Source: Victivallaceae bacterium (GTDB taxonomy: Bacteria > Verrucomicrobiota > Lentisphaeria > Victivallales > Victivallaceae). Taken from it: a stretch of 23,697 bases of DNA. The position numbers and the translations under genes were made by a program. Of this stretch, positions 15,656 through 23,124 are shown one piece after another (position 1 is the stretch's first letter; each line of letters starts with the position of its first letter). Below the pieces are notes generated by a model. That model ran no database searches and was not told where the DNA came from. It saw nothing but the letters and a program-made list of their open reading frames with translations. The stretch lies in contig JAEDIJ010000034.1 of NCBI GenBank assembly GCA_016292515.1, positions 1 through 23,697 of the forward strand. Reading direction: 5' to 3'.

Positions 15656-16861
15656 TTATTTGCCGAATTGCACGACCCAATCGGGATTTTCCGGCCCGAA
15701 GTGTTTGAGCATCACGATCGGGTCGCAGTTGGACTCGTTGACGATGACGACGCCCTCTTGCGCCGCCTTTTCCGAGACGAAATACTCGTCGTTGGTCAGT
15801 TGACCGTAGCGGATGAGCGACGGCGTTTCCAGCGGCATACCGTTCAATGTGCCGTGCCCCTGCATCATGATGAGTCCGTACGCCGCCGCATCTTTGACGA
15901 CGGCGGTTCTGCCCGGCAGCACGGTCAATTCTTTGGCGGAAACGGCGGAGGATTTGTAGCAGACCCAGCGGTCGATTGCGCCCTCGGTTTTCTGAATGTT
16001 TTCGACGGGGCGCATAAAGCGGTGTTTGCCGAATTCGGGATCGACGTTCAACTCCCAGTTCATATTGGAAATGAGGTAGTCGAAATCGCCGATCTTTTCT
16101 TTCGGACAGTTTTTCCACAAGAGCGACTCGTCGATCAACTGATCGTCGACCAGACTCTGCCACATCGCGTAGACGTCGCTCGCGACCTGCGGCTCATAGG
16201 TGCATAAACTGCCGGGCGCGTGGAGCACCCCCGGCGGCACGTCCCAGCCGGTGCCCGCTTCCAGACGGTACGCCTTGGCGAGATTGGTGATCTTGTTGTC
16301 GCCTTTGGTGAAGTTTTTCAGACACTCCTTGACCTCCTCCTTGGTCGTCCCCGGCTCAAAACCGAAAAAGGTGAAGGGGAAGTGGCCGCCGTGGTTGTTG
16401 AGTTGCGGCGGGAAATAGTAACACTCCGGCTTGCCGCGCTCGCCGACGAGTTTTGCGTGCTCGTCCATATGGTGGATGTGGTGCGGCAGAGGACCGAGAT
16501 TGTCGAAAAATTTGGAGTAGACCGGCCAGCAGTGATAGGCGTCCCAGATGCGGTTTCCGAGAAGTTCCGCGCCCAGTTCCGCGACGGCTTCGGTCAGCGG
16601 GATCAACTCCCCGTCGGGAGCGACGAGATGACTGATGCCCTCGTTTTTTCCGGTCAGCGGCCCGTTGTCCGCCGGAGTGGTACAGCCGAGCCAGCGTTCG
16701 TCGATGCCGCCGCGCGCACTGCCGAGCGCGTAATAATCATCGGGATGCAACTTGATGCGGCGTCCCGGAATGCAGAAAGAACGGGGCACCCAGGTGGGCG
16801 CGAGACGAAAAATCCCCTTGCCTTTTTCAAACGCGGCTCTGATCTTGGCGGAATGACTCAT
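15656..16861 (-). CDS. Phosphomannose-isomerase-fold (cupin) protein, function unknown
   Basis: A 401-residue protein with the layout of class I mannose-6-phosphate isomerases. The metal site is recognisable: HIHHMDEHA (128-136) matches the Q-V-H-P-D-D-E-Y-A stretch with H128-x-H130, KPECYYF (144-150) supplies Glu146, and PPGVLHAPG (209-217) supplies His214. Sequence outside these motifs is far from classical ManA, so the substrate is probably different. It might be a sugar or sugar-acid isomerase serving this cluster, where a uronate isomerase is missing; that is a guess. AAAGGAG precedes the ATG by about 7 nt. It is divergent from an AraC gene through overlapping promoters and ends 32 nt from the convergent GH3 gene. 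No signal peptide. Confidence 0.75.
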   Translation of the reverse strand: MSHSAKIRAAFEKGKGIFRLAPTWVPRSFCIPGRRIKLHPDDYYALGSARGGIDERWLGCTTPADNGPLTGKNEGISHLVAPDGELIPLTEAVAELGAELLGNRIWDAYHCWPVYSKFFDNLGPLPHHIHHMDEHAKLVGERGKPECYYFPPQLNNHGGHFPFTFFGFEPGTTKEEVKECLKNFTKGDNKITNLAKAYRLEAGTGWDVPPGVLHAPGSLCTYEPQVASDVYAMWQSLVDDQLIDESLLWKNCPKEKIGDFDYLISNMNWELNVDPEFGKHRFMRPVENIQKTEGAIDRWVCYKSSAVSAKELTVLPGRTAVVKDAAAYGLIMMQGHGTLNGMPLETPSLIRYGQLTNDEYFVSEKAAQEGVVIVNESNCDPIVMLKHFGPENPDWVVQFGK

Positions 16862-16903
16862 TTTGCTTCTCCTTTTTTAGCACTTTTTATACTTTGGCAA
16901 AAT

Positions 16904-16931
16904 TTGACTTTTGCGAAGCGGCACTTATATT
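16904..16931 (+). promoter_or_regulatory. Predicted promoter of the second AraC gene
   Basis: TTGACT (16904-16909) and TATATT (16926-16931) are 16 nt apart; TATTAT at 16928-16933 with an 18-nt spacer is an alternative. The start of transcription would be about 50 nt before the ATG at 16989. Confidence 0.6.
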
Positions 16932-16957
16932 ATACAAGAATATATCGGGAAACACAA
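16929..16957 (-). promoter_or_regulatory. Predicted promoter of the PMI-fold gene
   Basis: On the minus strand -35 TTGTGT (16952-16957) and a perfect -10 TATAAT (16929-16934) are 17 nt apart. The -10 shares 3 bp with the -10 of the opposite AraC promoter. Confidence 0.6.
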
Positions 16958-16988
16958 TATCCCTTTTTTGATATTTATAGCACAGATA

Positions 16989-17843
16989 ATGCAATTTGAT
17001 CAAAAAAACAAATTTTCTCCCTCCCCCGGACCCACATTTCACGGCAAATGGCAGCCGGGGTATGTGGAAGCCAACCGCCGCATCTACGATTTTGAACTGG
17101 TTTACTTTGCGCAGGGCGTGACCGAAGTCATTACGCCGGAGGGAGTTTTCGACTGTCAGGCGGGGAGCGTCCTCATCATTCCTCCCGATTTAGTCCATTG
17201 CTCGGTGGCACTCGACGAAGTGGAGAGGTGGTGCATTCACTTTGACTGGTTTTCCGACTGCCGCGGACCGCGGACGGCATCGGATGTCTTCGTCTACACG
17301 GGAAGCGAGAAAAAATTTGATCCCTCCCTCTGCGCCGCGGCGCCCGGCGGGCTCGCGATGCCGCTCGCGCTTTGGGGAGATCCGGCGCTTCTGCCTTTGA
17401 TCCGCAGTTACTTCGCCGCGCAAAAAAACGGGGCGAACCCGCTGATCCGGCAGGGGTTGCTGTCGCAGATATTGGGGGTCGCGTTGGAGGAGGAAAACGG
17501 CATCGCCCGATCTCGCTCGATGAACCGTCTCGCGCTCGCCGCCAAAAACAAGGTCGATGAAAAGTGCCGCGATTTCACTTTGACCGTCGCGCAGATCGCC
17601 CGTGAAATGCACGTTTCCGCCAATCATTTGTCGCGGCTTTTCCGGGAGCAATTCAACTGCTCGATCACGCAGTACCTCATCCGGCAGCGGATGGAAATCA
17701 TCCGCGGGATGCTTTACGACTACACGCTTTCCATAGCGGAGATCGCCGAGCGTTGCGGTTTCAGCAACAGCAATTACTTCTGCCGTTTTTTCCGCAAACA
17801 GACGGGGATCTCCCCCGACGCTTTCCGCAAGCGCAAAAACTGA
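16989..17843 (+). CDS. AraC-family transcriptional regulator
   Basis: A 284-residue protein: cupin-like sensor domain (about 20-110; FELVYFAQGVTEVITPEG, AGSVLIIPPDLVHCS), linker, and a C-terminal double helix-turn-helix (FTLTVAQIAREMHVSANHLSRLF and IAEIAERCGFSNSNYFCRFFRKQTG). I start it at the ATG at 16989, because the longer frame from 16911 runs through the predicted promoter. There is no strong ribosome site. It is divergent from the PMI-fold gene and convergent with the GH2 gene, whose stop lies 25 nt away. By position it should control the PMI-fold gene, perhaps in response to a uronate or oligosaccharide. Confidence 0.9.
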   Translation: MQFDQKNKFSPSPGPTFHGKWQPGYVEANRRIYDFELVYFAQGVTEVITPEGVFDCQAGSVLIIPPDLVHCSVALDEVERWCIHFDWFSDCRGPRTASDVFVYTGSEKKFDPSLCAAAPGGLAMPLALWGDPALLPLIRSYFAAQKNGANPLIRQGLLSQILGVALEEENGIARSRSMNRLALAAKNKVDEKCRDFTLTVAQIAREMHVSANHLSRLFREQFNCSITQYLIRQRMEIIRGMLYDYTLSIAEIAERCGFSNSNYFCRFFRKQTGISPDAFRKRKN

Positions 17844-17844
17844 T

Positions 17845-17876
17845 GCTTTTACCCGAGCGGGGAAGCGTTATTTTTT
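17845..17876 (+). terminator. Weak intrinsic terminator candidate
   Basis: GCTT...CCC (17845-17853) can fold with GGG...AAGC (17858-17866), with internal mismatches, followed by GTTATTTTTT. It would end the AraC transcript at the junction with the convergent GH2 gene. Confidence 0.35.
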
Positions 17877-19568
17877 CCGGAAGTCGTGAAACGCCTTTTT
17901 GACCACGTCGTAGGCAAGTTTCGGACGGCGGTACTCGTCGACGACGCCTTTGTTGTTGAAAGCGCGCGGACGCTTGACCGCGCGGCTCGTCGAATAACTG
18001 CGGAAGTCCGCGTAGACCCAAATGCAAAGTCCGCAGAAATCGTCGCTGTGCAGAAAAACGTCGCACGATTGCTCCAAGTAATCCGCCTGATATTCCTCGC
18101 TCCAATGCCCCCGGAAACGGTCGCGCCAGCCGTAGATGCCGCCGGCGCCGTTTTCGCTGATGAGATAAGGCTGGTCGAGAAATCCCGCGTCGCGGCGGAA
18201 TTTCAGCCATTCGTCAAGGAGAAGTTGCAGTTCGCCGAGCGGACGGTAGCTCTCCTCCTTGAAAGGATACCATCCGGCGTAGCAATTCATACTCATCACG
18301 TCGGCGAGATCGTAGTTGAGGTCGCCGGCGCCGCCCTTGGAGGCGTAAGTGACAAGGCGCGTCGGATCGGCGGCGCGCAGAAATCCCGCCATCGCTTCAA
18401 AGAGCGGACGGCTTTCGGGCACCCAGGAATCCGCTTCGTTGAGGAAGCCCCACAAAATGACGCAGGGGTGGTTGAAACTCGCCTTGACCATCAATTTCTG
18501 CTGTTCTTTCTGCAAGGCGACGAAGTGCGCGTCGCTCTGCTCCTTGATCGTGTCGCCCCAGCCGATCGTTTCCTCCCAGACGAGCAGACCGCGCTCGTCG
18601 CAGAGGTCGAGGAAACGCTGATCCTGCGGATAGTGACTGCCGCGGATGAAATTGGCGCCGAGGTCTTTTAAGGTGTCAAGGTCTTCGAGGAGCAATTCCA
18701 GAGGTTGCGCCGCGCCGAATTCGGGATGCGACTCGTGGCGGTTGAAGCCGAAAAGTTTCACCGCCTTGCCGTTGAGGAGGATCTTGCCTTTTTCCGCCTT
18801 GACGACGCGCAGACCGAAACGCTCGACAAGCATATCGCCGTCGCAGGAAATCTCCAAAGTGTGCAGCGCGGGATTTTCGCACGACCACGCTGTTTTGTCG
18901 GCAAGTTGCGCGGCAAATTCGACTTTGCCGTCGGAAACGGCAAGGTCAAGCGTTTTTTCCTCCTCGTCGTCGAAATGACAGGTGAAATGGATCGTTTCGC
19001 CGTCGGCGAAGCCTTTGACCAAAAGTTTCACCGCGACTTTTCCCGCGGCGAGATCGGTCGTCGTCACCTGCGCGCGGTCGAGCGACTTTGCGGGCAATTC
19101 GTGCAACTCGATCGTGCGGTAAATGCCGCCGTAGCAGTAAAAATCGTAGAGTTCGCGCACCAGCGGCTGACGCGCGAAATCGAAACGGTTGTCGATGACG
19201 ACGACAAGTTCGTGAAGTTTGCCGCTGCCCGCCTCAAATTCCATTTCGACGGGCGCGTAAGGCTGAGCGTCGACGCCGATCAGTTTTTTGTCCCAGAAAA
19301 TCGCGCCCCAAGTGCCGAGACCGAAAATTTTCATCAGCAGTTTTGCATCGGGCGTCGTCCGCACGAACGTGCGGTAATACGCCGTACCGCGCTTGCCCGC
19401 GTAGCGGGGGAGGACGTCGAAACAGCCGGGAACGGAAAGTTTTTCGGCATATTCGATCTTTTCCGGCAGAACGGCGGGGTCGTCGGCGCCCGGAGTGTAG
19501 CAGAAATCCCAGATGCCGCCGAGATCCTGAATTTTGCGCGCGGGGTACTGCGGATAGAAATTCATCAT
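17868..19568 (-). CDS. GH2 beta-glucuronidase-like enzyme
   Basis: A 566-residue GH2 enzyme with jelly-roll (about 10-160), Ig-like (about 165-255) and barrel (about 260-566) domains. GFNRHESHPEFG (274-285) is the GH2 signature. WGFLNEADS carries acid/base Glu378 and ISENGAGG carries nucleophile Glu472. FNNKGVVDEYRRPK (537-550) aligns with the stretch holding the Asn-x-Lys motif of beta-glucuronidases, with Asn538 and Lys540 in place to hold the uronate carboxylate; this favours beta-glucuronidase over beta-galactosidase. Slightly shorter than E. coli UidA, no signal peptide, so intracellular. Start at 19568: AGGA lies 8 nt ahead, whereas the long open frame beyond it is antisense to the AraC gene. 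It is divergent from that gene and located in a cluster with uxuB/uxuA, which would use the released glucuronate. Confidence 0.87.
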   Translation of the reverse strand: MMNFYPQYPARKIQDLGGIWDFCYTPGADDPAVLPEKIEYAEKLSVPGCFDVLPRYAGKRGTAYYRTFVRTTPDAKLLMKIFGLGTWGAIFWDKKLIGVDAQPYAPVEMEFEAGSGKLHELVVVIDNRFDFARQPLVRELYDFYCYGGIYRTIELHELPAKSLDRAQVTTTDLAAGKVAVKLLVKGFADGETIHFTCHFDDEEEKTLDLAVSDGKVEFAAQLADKTAWSCENPALHTLEISCDGDMLVERFGLRVVKAEKGKILLNGKAVKLFGFNRHESHPEFGAAQPLELLLEDLDTLKDLGANFIRGSHYPQDQRFLDLCDERGLLVWEETIGWGDTIKEQSDAHFVALQKEQQKLMVKASFNHPCVILWGFLNEADSWVPESRPLFEAMAGFLRAADPTRLVTYASKGGAGDLNYDLADVMSMNCYAGWYPFKEESYRPLGELQLLLDEWLKFRRDAGFLDQPYLISENGAGGIYGWRDRFRGHWSEEYQADYLEQSCDVFLHSDDFCGLCIWVYADFRSYSTSRAVKRPRAFNNKGVVDEYRRPKLAYDVVKKAFHDFRKK

Positions 19569-19576
19569 TTTCAACA

Positions 19577-19584
19577 TCCTTTCC
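19577..19584 (-). promoter_or_regulatory. Ribosome-binding site deciding the GH2 start
   Basis: On the minus strand GGAAAGGA ends 8 nt before the ATG at 19568 and overlaps the ATG at 19577, which rules that one out. The ATG at 19565 is a less well spaced alternative. Confidence 0.6.
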
Positions 19585-19597
19585 GAAATAAAATGAT

Positions 19598-19625
19598 TTG
19601 CCTTTTTGTAAAGCCACGATATATT
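19598..19625 (+). promoter_or_regulatory. Predicted promoter of the third AraC gene
   Basis: TTGCCT (19598-19603) and TATATT (19620-19625) are 16 nt apart; TATTAT at 19622-19627 with 18 nt is an alternative. The arrangement is nearly the same as at 16904-16957. Confidence 0.5.
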
Positions 19626-19651
19626 ATATACCGCAAGGAAAGAAACTTCAA
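19623..19651 (-). promoter_or_regulatory. Predicted promoter of the GH2 gene
   Basis: On the minus strand -35 TTGAAG (19646-19651) and a perfect -10 TATAAT (19623-19628) are 17 nt apart. It shares 3 bp of its -10 with the opposite AraC promoter. Confidence 0.65.
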
Positions 19652-19682
19652 TGGTAATTTTGTAACAAAAGATAGTAGAAAA

Positions 19683-20489
19683 GTGAATCCTTTCCGCAAC
19701 TGCCTCTTTTCCGTGCGGCACGACCGCGATCTCGCCGTTTTCGTCCGTTCCACGGGGGAATACGACATCTGCGACCTCGATTATCCGTCGATCCACAAGA
19801 GAGCCGCCTTTGCCGAAATTTTCTGGCCGATCGAGGGGTACGGGATCTTTCACTTCCGCGACAAAAAATACCGGGTCGCCCCCCGCCACATCTGGTATTA
19901 TCCCTGCGGCTCCGATCACTACTTTTACCCGGGGAGCGATCATTTTCACTACTGTTGGCTGACGTTGCAGGGAGCGGACGCCGACGCCTTTTTCCGCACG
20001 CTGGCGATCAAGCCCGGAGTCTCTCCGGCGGGGGTTTGCCCGCAACACCTTTTTCAGAAACTGGCGACGCAGATCACCGGCTTGAAAAAAGAGAATTTCC
20101 TGCAAATGCTCTCGACGGCGTTTCAGATACTGACGCTCGCCGCCGCGGGGAGTACCGCCCCCGCCCAGAAAAACGATTATCTGGAAAACGTCAAAGCCGT
20201 CATCGAAGACGATTTCAGCAACACCCAGCTCACGGTCGAACAACTCGCCGCCAATTTCCACATCCACCGCGTGACGCTGAGCCGCGCCTTTTCGGCGCGC
20301 TATCATACGACGATCCGGGACTACATCAACCGGTGCCGCATCCGGGCGGCGGTCGAATTGTTGCAGACGACCGATCTGCCCGTGACCGACATCGCCGAGC
20401 AGTGCGGGTTCTCCTCCTCCGGATACTTCTCCAAAGTCATCGTCAAGGCGACGGGACTGCCGCCGGGGAAACACCGCGAAACGCGGTAA
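19683..20489 (+). CDS. AraC-family transcriptional regulator, probable GTG start
   Basis: A 268-residue protein: N-terminal cupin-like sensor (about 25-105; YGIFHFRDKKYRVAPRHIWYYPCG, His-rich) and C-terminal double helix-turn-helix (LTVEQLAANFHIHRVTLSRAF; VTDIAEQCGFSSSGYFSKVI). The open frame extends far upstream, but that part is antisense to the GH2 gene. The only sensible start after the promoter is the GTG at 19683, since the ATG at 19651 is out of frame. The ribosome site is weak, so the start is tentative. It is divergent from the GH2 gene, its likely target. Its stop is only 5 nt from the stop of the convergent MFS gene. Confidence 0.87.
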   Translation: MNPFRNCLFSVRHDRDLAVFVRSTGEYDICDLDYPSIHKRAAFAEIFWPIEGYGIFHFRDKKYRVAPRHIWYYPCGSDHYFYPGSDHFHYCWLTLQGADADAFFRTLAIKPGVSPAGVCPQHLFQKLATQITGLKKENFLQMLSTAFQILTLAAAGSTAPAQKNDYLENVKAVIEDDFSNTQLTVEQLAANFHIHRVTLSRAFSARYHTTIRDYINRCRIRAAVELLQTTDLPVTDIAEQCGFSSSGYFSKVIVKATGLPPGKHRETR

Positions 20490-20494
20490 GTGTT

Positions 20495-21718
20495 TCAACC
20501 GCAGTAATCGCGTTTGAGGAAAAAGAGTTTGGCGATCAGCAGCAAAGCGGCGCCGACGAGGTAGAAAACACCCAGACTCGCCACTCCGAACGTCATCGAA
20601 AGATGTTCAAACATCCATCCGACCAATACCGGCGCGGCGGAGCCGAGAACAAATGCGACTGCCAGCATCACTCCGGTGGCGGAAGCGTGATAGCGCACCT
20701 CGACGACGTCAAAAAGCGCAGTGTAAATACTGGAATCGTAAACGCCGCGGCAAAAGCCGAAAAGCGTCATCGCCGCATAGCACAACGTTAAATCCGGCGC
20801 GTATGCCATCGCCAAAATGGCGGGCACTCCGCACGCCAGTCCGGTCATCCCGATCACGAGGCGCACTCCGTGATGCCGCTTGACGAAGCGGTCGGCGAGA
20901 CGCCCGCCGAGCTGCACTCCGAAAAACGCGCCGAAATAATGCCACAAGACGGAAGTGAAAGCCGCCTCGGCAGGCGAAGCCGCAAAATGCTCCTGCAAAA
21001 AAGTCGGCATCCACGTTTTGAAGCCGAAATCGACATAGAGCATCGTCACCAGCGCCAGCGTGACGCAAATCGCCGTCGGTTTGCAGAAAAGCACGCGAAA
21101 CGCCTCCCCTACGGTCGCGCGCGGCGCAGGGACTTCCGGATTTTCCGCCTCATCGTCGTGCAGTTTATATATGAGCAACAGAGTCCACAAAATGCCGATG
21201 CCGCCGAAAATCCAAAAGGGGATCCGCCAACCGTCGGCAAAGTGTCCGGCAAAGATACCGGCGACGCTTGAAATCACGATGACGCCGACGTAACTGCCGC
21301 TCTGCAAAATCGAAAATGCGGTCGCAAAGGAATTTTTATGCAAACGCCGTAAAAACGCGATCATCCCGGGATAGAAAAAACTTTGCCCGCAGCCGTTGAG
21401 GATCCCGTAGGTGACGAACAACATCCCGATCCCGCAGGCGAAACCGGAAAGAAAAATCCCCAGACAAAAAAGCCCCGCTCCGGCAAGGATCACCCATTTG
21501 CGTTTCAGCATATCCGCCGCGACTCCTGCGACGGGGACGCAAATCCCGTAGAGCAAGGCAAAGAGCGTGACGACGGCACCGATCTCCGTTTTGGAAACGC
21601 CGAAACTGCGCTGTATCTGCGGCAAGGCGGCGCCGACGATCTGCCGCGTCCCCTGATACAGGAAGTAGGCGACGAGCAAAAAGAAAAGCGTCCGATTTTT
21701 ATCGGTGATCTTACACAT
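20495..21718 (-). CDS. MFS transporter, possibly for uronates or oligosaccharides
   Basis: A 407-residue integral membrane protein with about 12 hydrophobic helices in two halves split by a charged loop near 195-215. Motif-A-like stretches follow helix 2 (GVAADMLKRKW) and its repeat in the second half (GGRLADRFVKRHHG), as expected for the major facilitator superfamily. The N-terminal GTRQIVGAALPQIQRSFGVS resembles the anion:cation symporter branch that includes hexuronate transporters, but substrate cannot be read from the sequence. Lying beside the beta-glucuronidase gene, it might import glucuronides or uronates. The ribosome site is weak. It runs convergent with the AraC gene, 5 nt apart, and has its own upstream region. 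Confidence 0.85.
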   Translation of the reverse strand: MCKITDKNRTLFFLLVAYFLYQGTRQIVGAALPQIQRSFGVSKTEIGAVVTLFALLYGICVPVAGVAADMLKRKWVILAGAGLFCLGIFLSGFACGIGMLFVTYGILNGCGQSFFYPGMIAFLRRLHKNSFATAFSILQSGSYVGVIVISSVAGIFAGHFADGWRIPFWIFGGIGILWTLLLIYKLHDDEAENPEVPAPRATVGEAFRVLFCKPTAICVTLALVTMLYVDFGFKTWMPTFLQEHFAASPAEAAFTSVLWHYFGAFFGVQLGGRLADRFVKRHHGVRLVIGMTGLACGVPAILAMAYAPDLTLCYAAMTLFGFCRGVYDSSIYTALFDVVEVRYHASATGVMLAVAFVLGSAAPVLVGWMFEHLSMTFGVASLGVFYLVGAALLLIAKLFFLKRDYCG

Positions 21719-21755
21719 AAGTAAAATTTTCCGTTTCCTGAAATGATCTCTTTAT

Positions 21756-21784
21756 AAAATACACTTCTCCGGCAAAATCCGCAA
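21756..21784 (-). promoter_or_regulatory. Possible promoter of the MFS gene
   Basis: On the minus strand TTGCGG (21779-21784) and TATTTT (21756-21761) are 17 nt apart, placing the transcript start about 30 nt before the ATG. Only moderate matches. The rest of 21785-21970 shows no recognisable element. Confidence 0.35.
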
Positions 21785-21979
21785 TGGGCGATTCTTGCGA
21801 ATTGAATGCCGATGTTGCTTTATCGCACCAAAGAAGCTCCAATGACGTTTTTCGTCCTCTGGAAAACTTGAAAAAGGAAGTGCGCCGAATTAAATTATGG
21901 CGTGACTATGTTAGATCGACGTTGCTCTAAACTCCCGCGGCACGCCAGGCGGAAAACAAAGGCAAAAGGAACAATGAAA

Positions 21980-22132
21980 ATGCAGACGGCAATAGCGATA
22001 CCGGGAAACACCTCCCGGCGCATCCGGGCGATCCGTTACATCGGGATCCTCGGCGTGGTTTTCTGTCACGCCGTACAGGGCCCTTACTTTTTTCTCAACG
22101 GAAATTTTTCCTTTCGTCGGAATATACATTGA
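21980..22132 (+). pseudogene. N-terminal fragment of a frameshifted acyltransferase-3 gene
   Basis: About 50 residues. AAAAGGA (21964-21970) lies 9 nt before the ATG at 21980; another ATG at 21974 is too close to it. The peptide RAIRYIGILGVVFCHAVQG is the typical first membrane helix of acyltransferase-3 proteins, with the conserved His after the helix. The frame ends at 22132, right where the rest of the protein opens in the -1 frame. One lost base near the T-rich stretch 22105-22114 would restore one protein of about 377 residues. Confidence 0.65.
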
Positions 22133-23112
22133 ACGACAAAATTTTCGGATTGCTTCATTCGCTGGTGATTTACGGTCTTTCTTACGGCGCGGTGCCGATG
22201 TTTTTCCTCTTTTCCGCGTACCTGCAATTTTTGAAGCCGCGCGGCTACGGGGAAACGGTATCGCGCCGCGTACGGTCGCTGCTCTTGCCGATGGCGCGGT
22301 GGTCGCTTCTCAATATCGCGATGCTTTTCATATTGAAATACGGAGCGGGGATCACCTTTTTGCCGGAGTTGCTTTCAAGCACCGAGATCCATCGTTGGCT
22401 CATCGCGCTTTTCGGTAATTACTCTCACGCGTGGATACGCGGGACGCACTGCCCCGGGATCATGTATCAATTCTGGTTCATCCGCGATCTTTTCATATTG
22501 ACTTTGCTTTCCCCCTCGATCGGCTTTCTGATGCGCGAGAAAAAAAGGGGGCTCGTTTCGCTCGTCGTTTTCGGCGCGATCCTCGGTGCCGGATACCGTC
22601 CCGTCATCATCGGCGGCGATTCGCTCTTTTATTTTTCTCTCGGCGCGTTTTTCGCGTTGCATAAAATCGACTTTTTTTCGTTCCTCGACCGCCATTGGCT
22701 TTGGATTTTCACGCTGATGCTTTCCTGCGCCGCGGTCACCGTGATGTATATCCGTTACAACGGAGACCCCGATCCTGATACGCCGATGTGGGTGCAATTT
22801 TCTTCGACACTGCTTCTGATGAAATTTTCAGGAGTCATCGCCGCAAAAAAGCGGACATTCAAAATCGCGGACGCGCTCGACGGGCAGGCGTTTTTCCTCT
22901 ATTGCGCACACGCGCCGTGCATCATGCTTCTCCTTGCTTACATCGCTTACTGGTTTCTGCCCGATACGGCGAGCGACACATTGGTAGTCGGTACGGTTTT
23001 GGCAGTCGGTGCTGTCGATGCGGCACTCTGCACGTTTACCGGAATTGCGCTGAAACGTTTTGCCCCCGGTGTTTTCGCCCTGGCAACGGGCGGACGGAAA
23101 GCCAAACATTAG
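22129..23112 (+). CDS. Acyltransferase-3 family membrane protein, main part (frameshifted gene)
   Basis: About 327 residues with roughly nine hydrophobic helices. GAVPMFFLFSAYLQF is the second-helix signature of acyltransferase-3 (OafA/WecH-like) O-acyltransferases, which add acyl groups to surface polysaccharides or sugars. YQFWFIRDLFI and FYFSLGAFFALHKI are further typical segments. The open frame only offers a TTG at 22129 and lacks a ribosome site; the missing first helix lies just upstream in another frame (21980-22132). The true gene is therefore probably 21980-23112 with a one-base lesion. Next gene starts 12 nt later in the same direction, suggesting an operon. Confidence 0.78.
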   Translation: MNDKIFGLLHSLVIYGLSYGAVPMFFLFSAYLQFLKPRGYGETVSRRVRSLLLPMARWSLLNIAMLFILKYGAGITFLPELLSSTEIHRWLIALFGNYSHAWIRGTHCPGIMYQFWFIRDLFILTLLSPSIGFLMREKKRGLVSLVVFGAILGAGYRPVIIGGDSLFYFSLGAFFALHKIDFFSFLDRHWLWIFTLMLSCAAVTVMYIRYNGDPDPDTPMWVQFSSTLLLMKFSGVIAAKKRTFKIADALDGQAFFLYCAHAPCIMLLLAYIAYWFLPDTASDTLVVGTVLAVGAVDAALCTFTGIALKRFAPGVFALATGGRKAKH

Positions 23113-23124
23113 GAGATCGCGCCC

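Noticed and set aside
19569..20498. N-terminal extension of the GH2 frame by about 310 codons
   Set aside because: It is antisense to the third AraC gene and crosses both predicted promoters; a good ribosome site marks the start at 19568.
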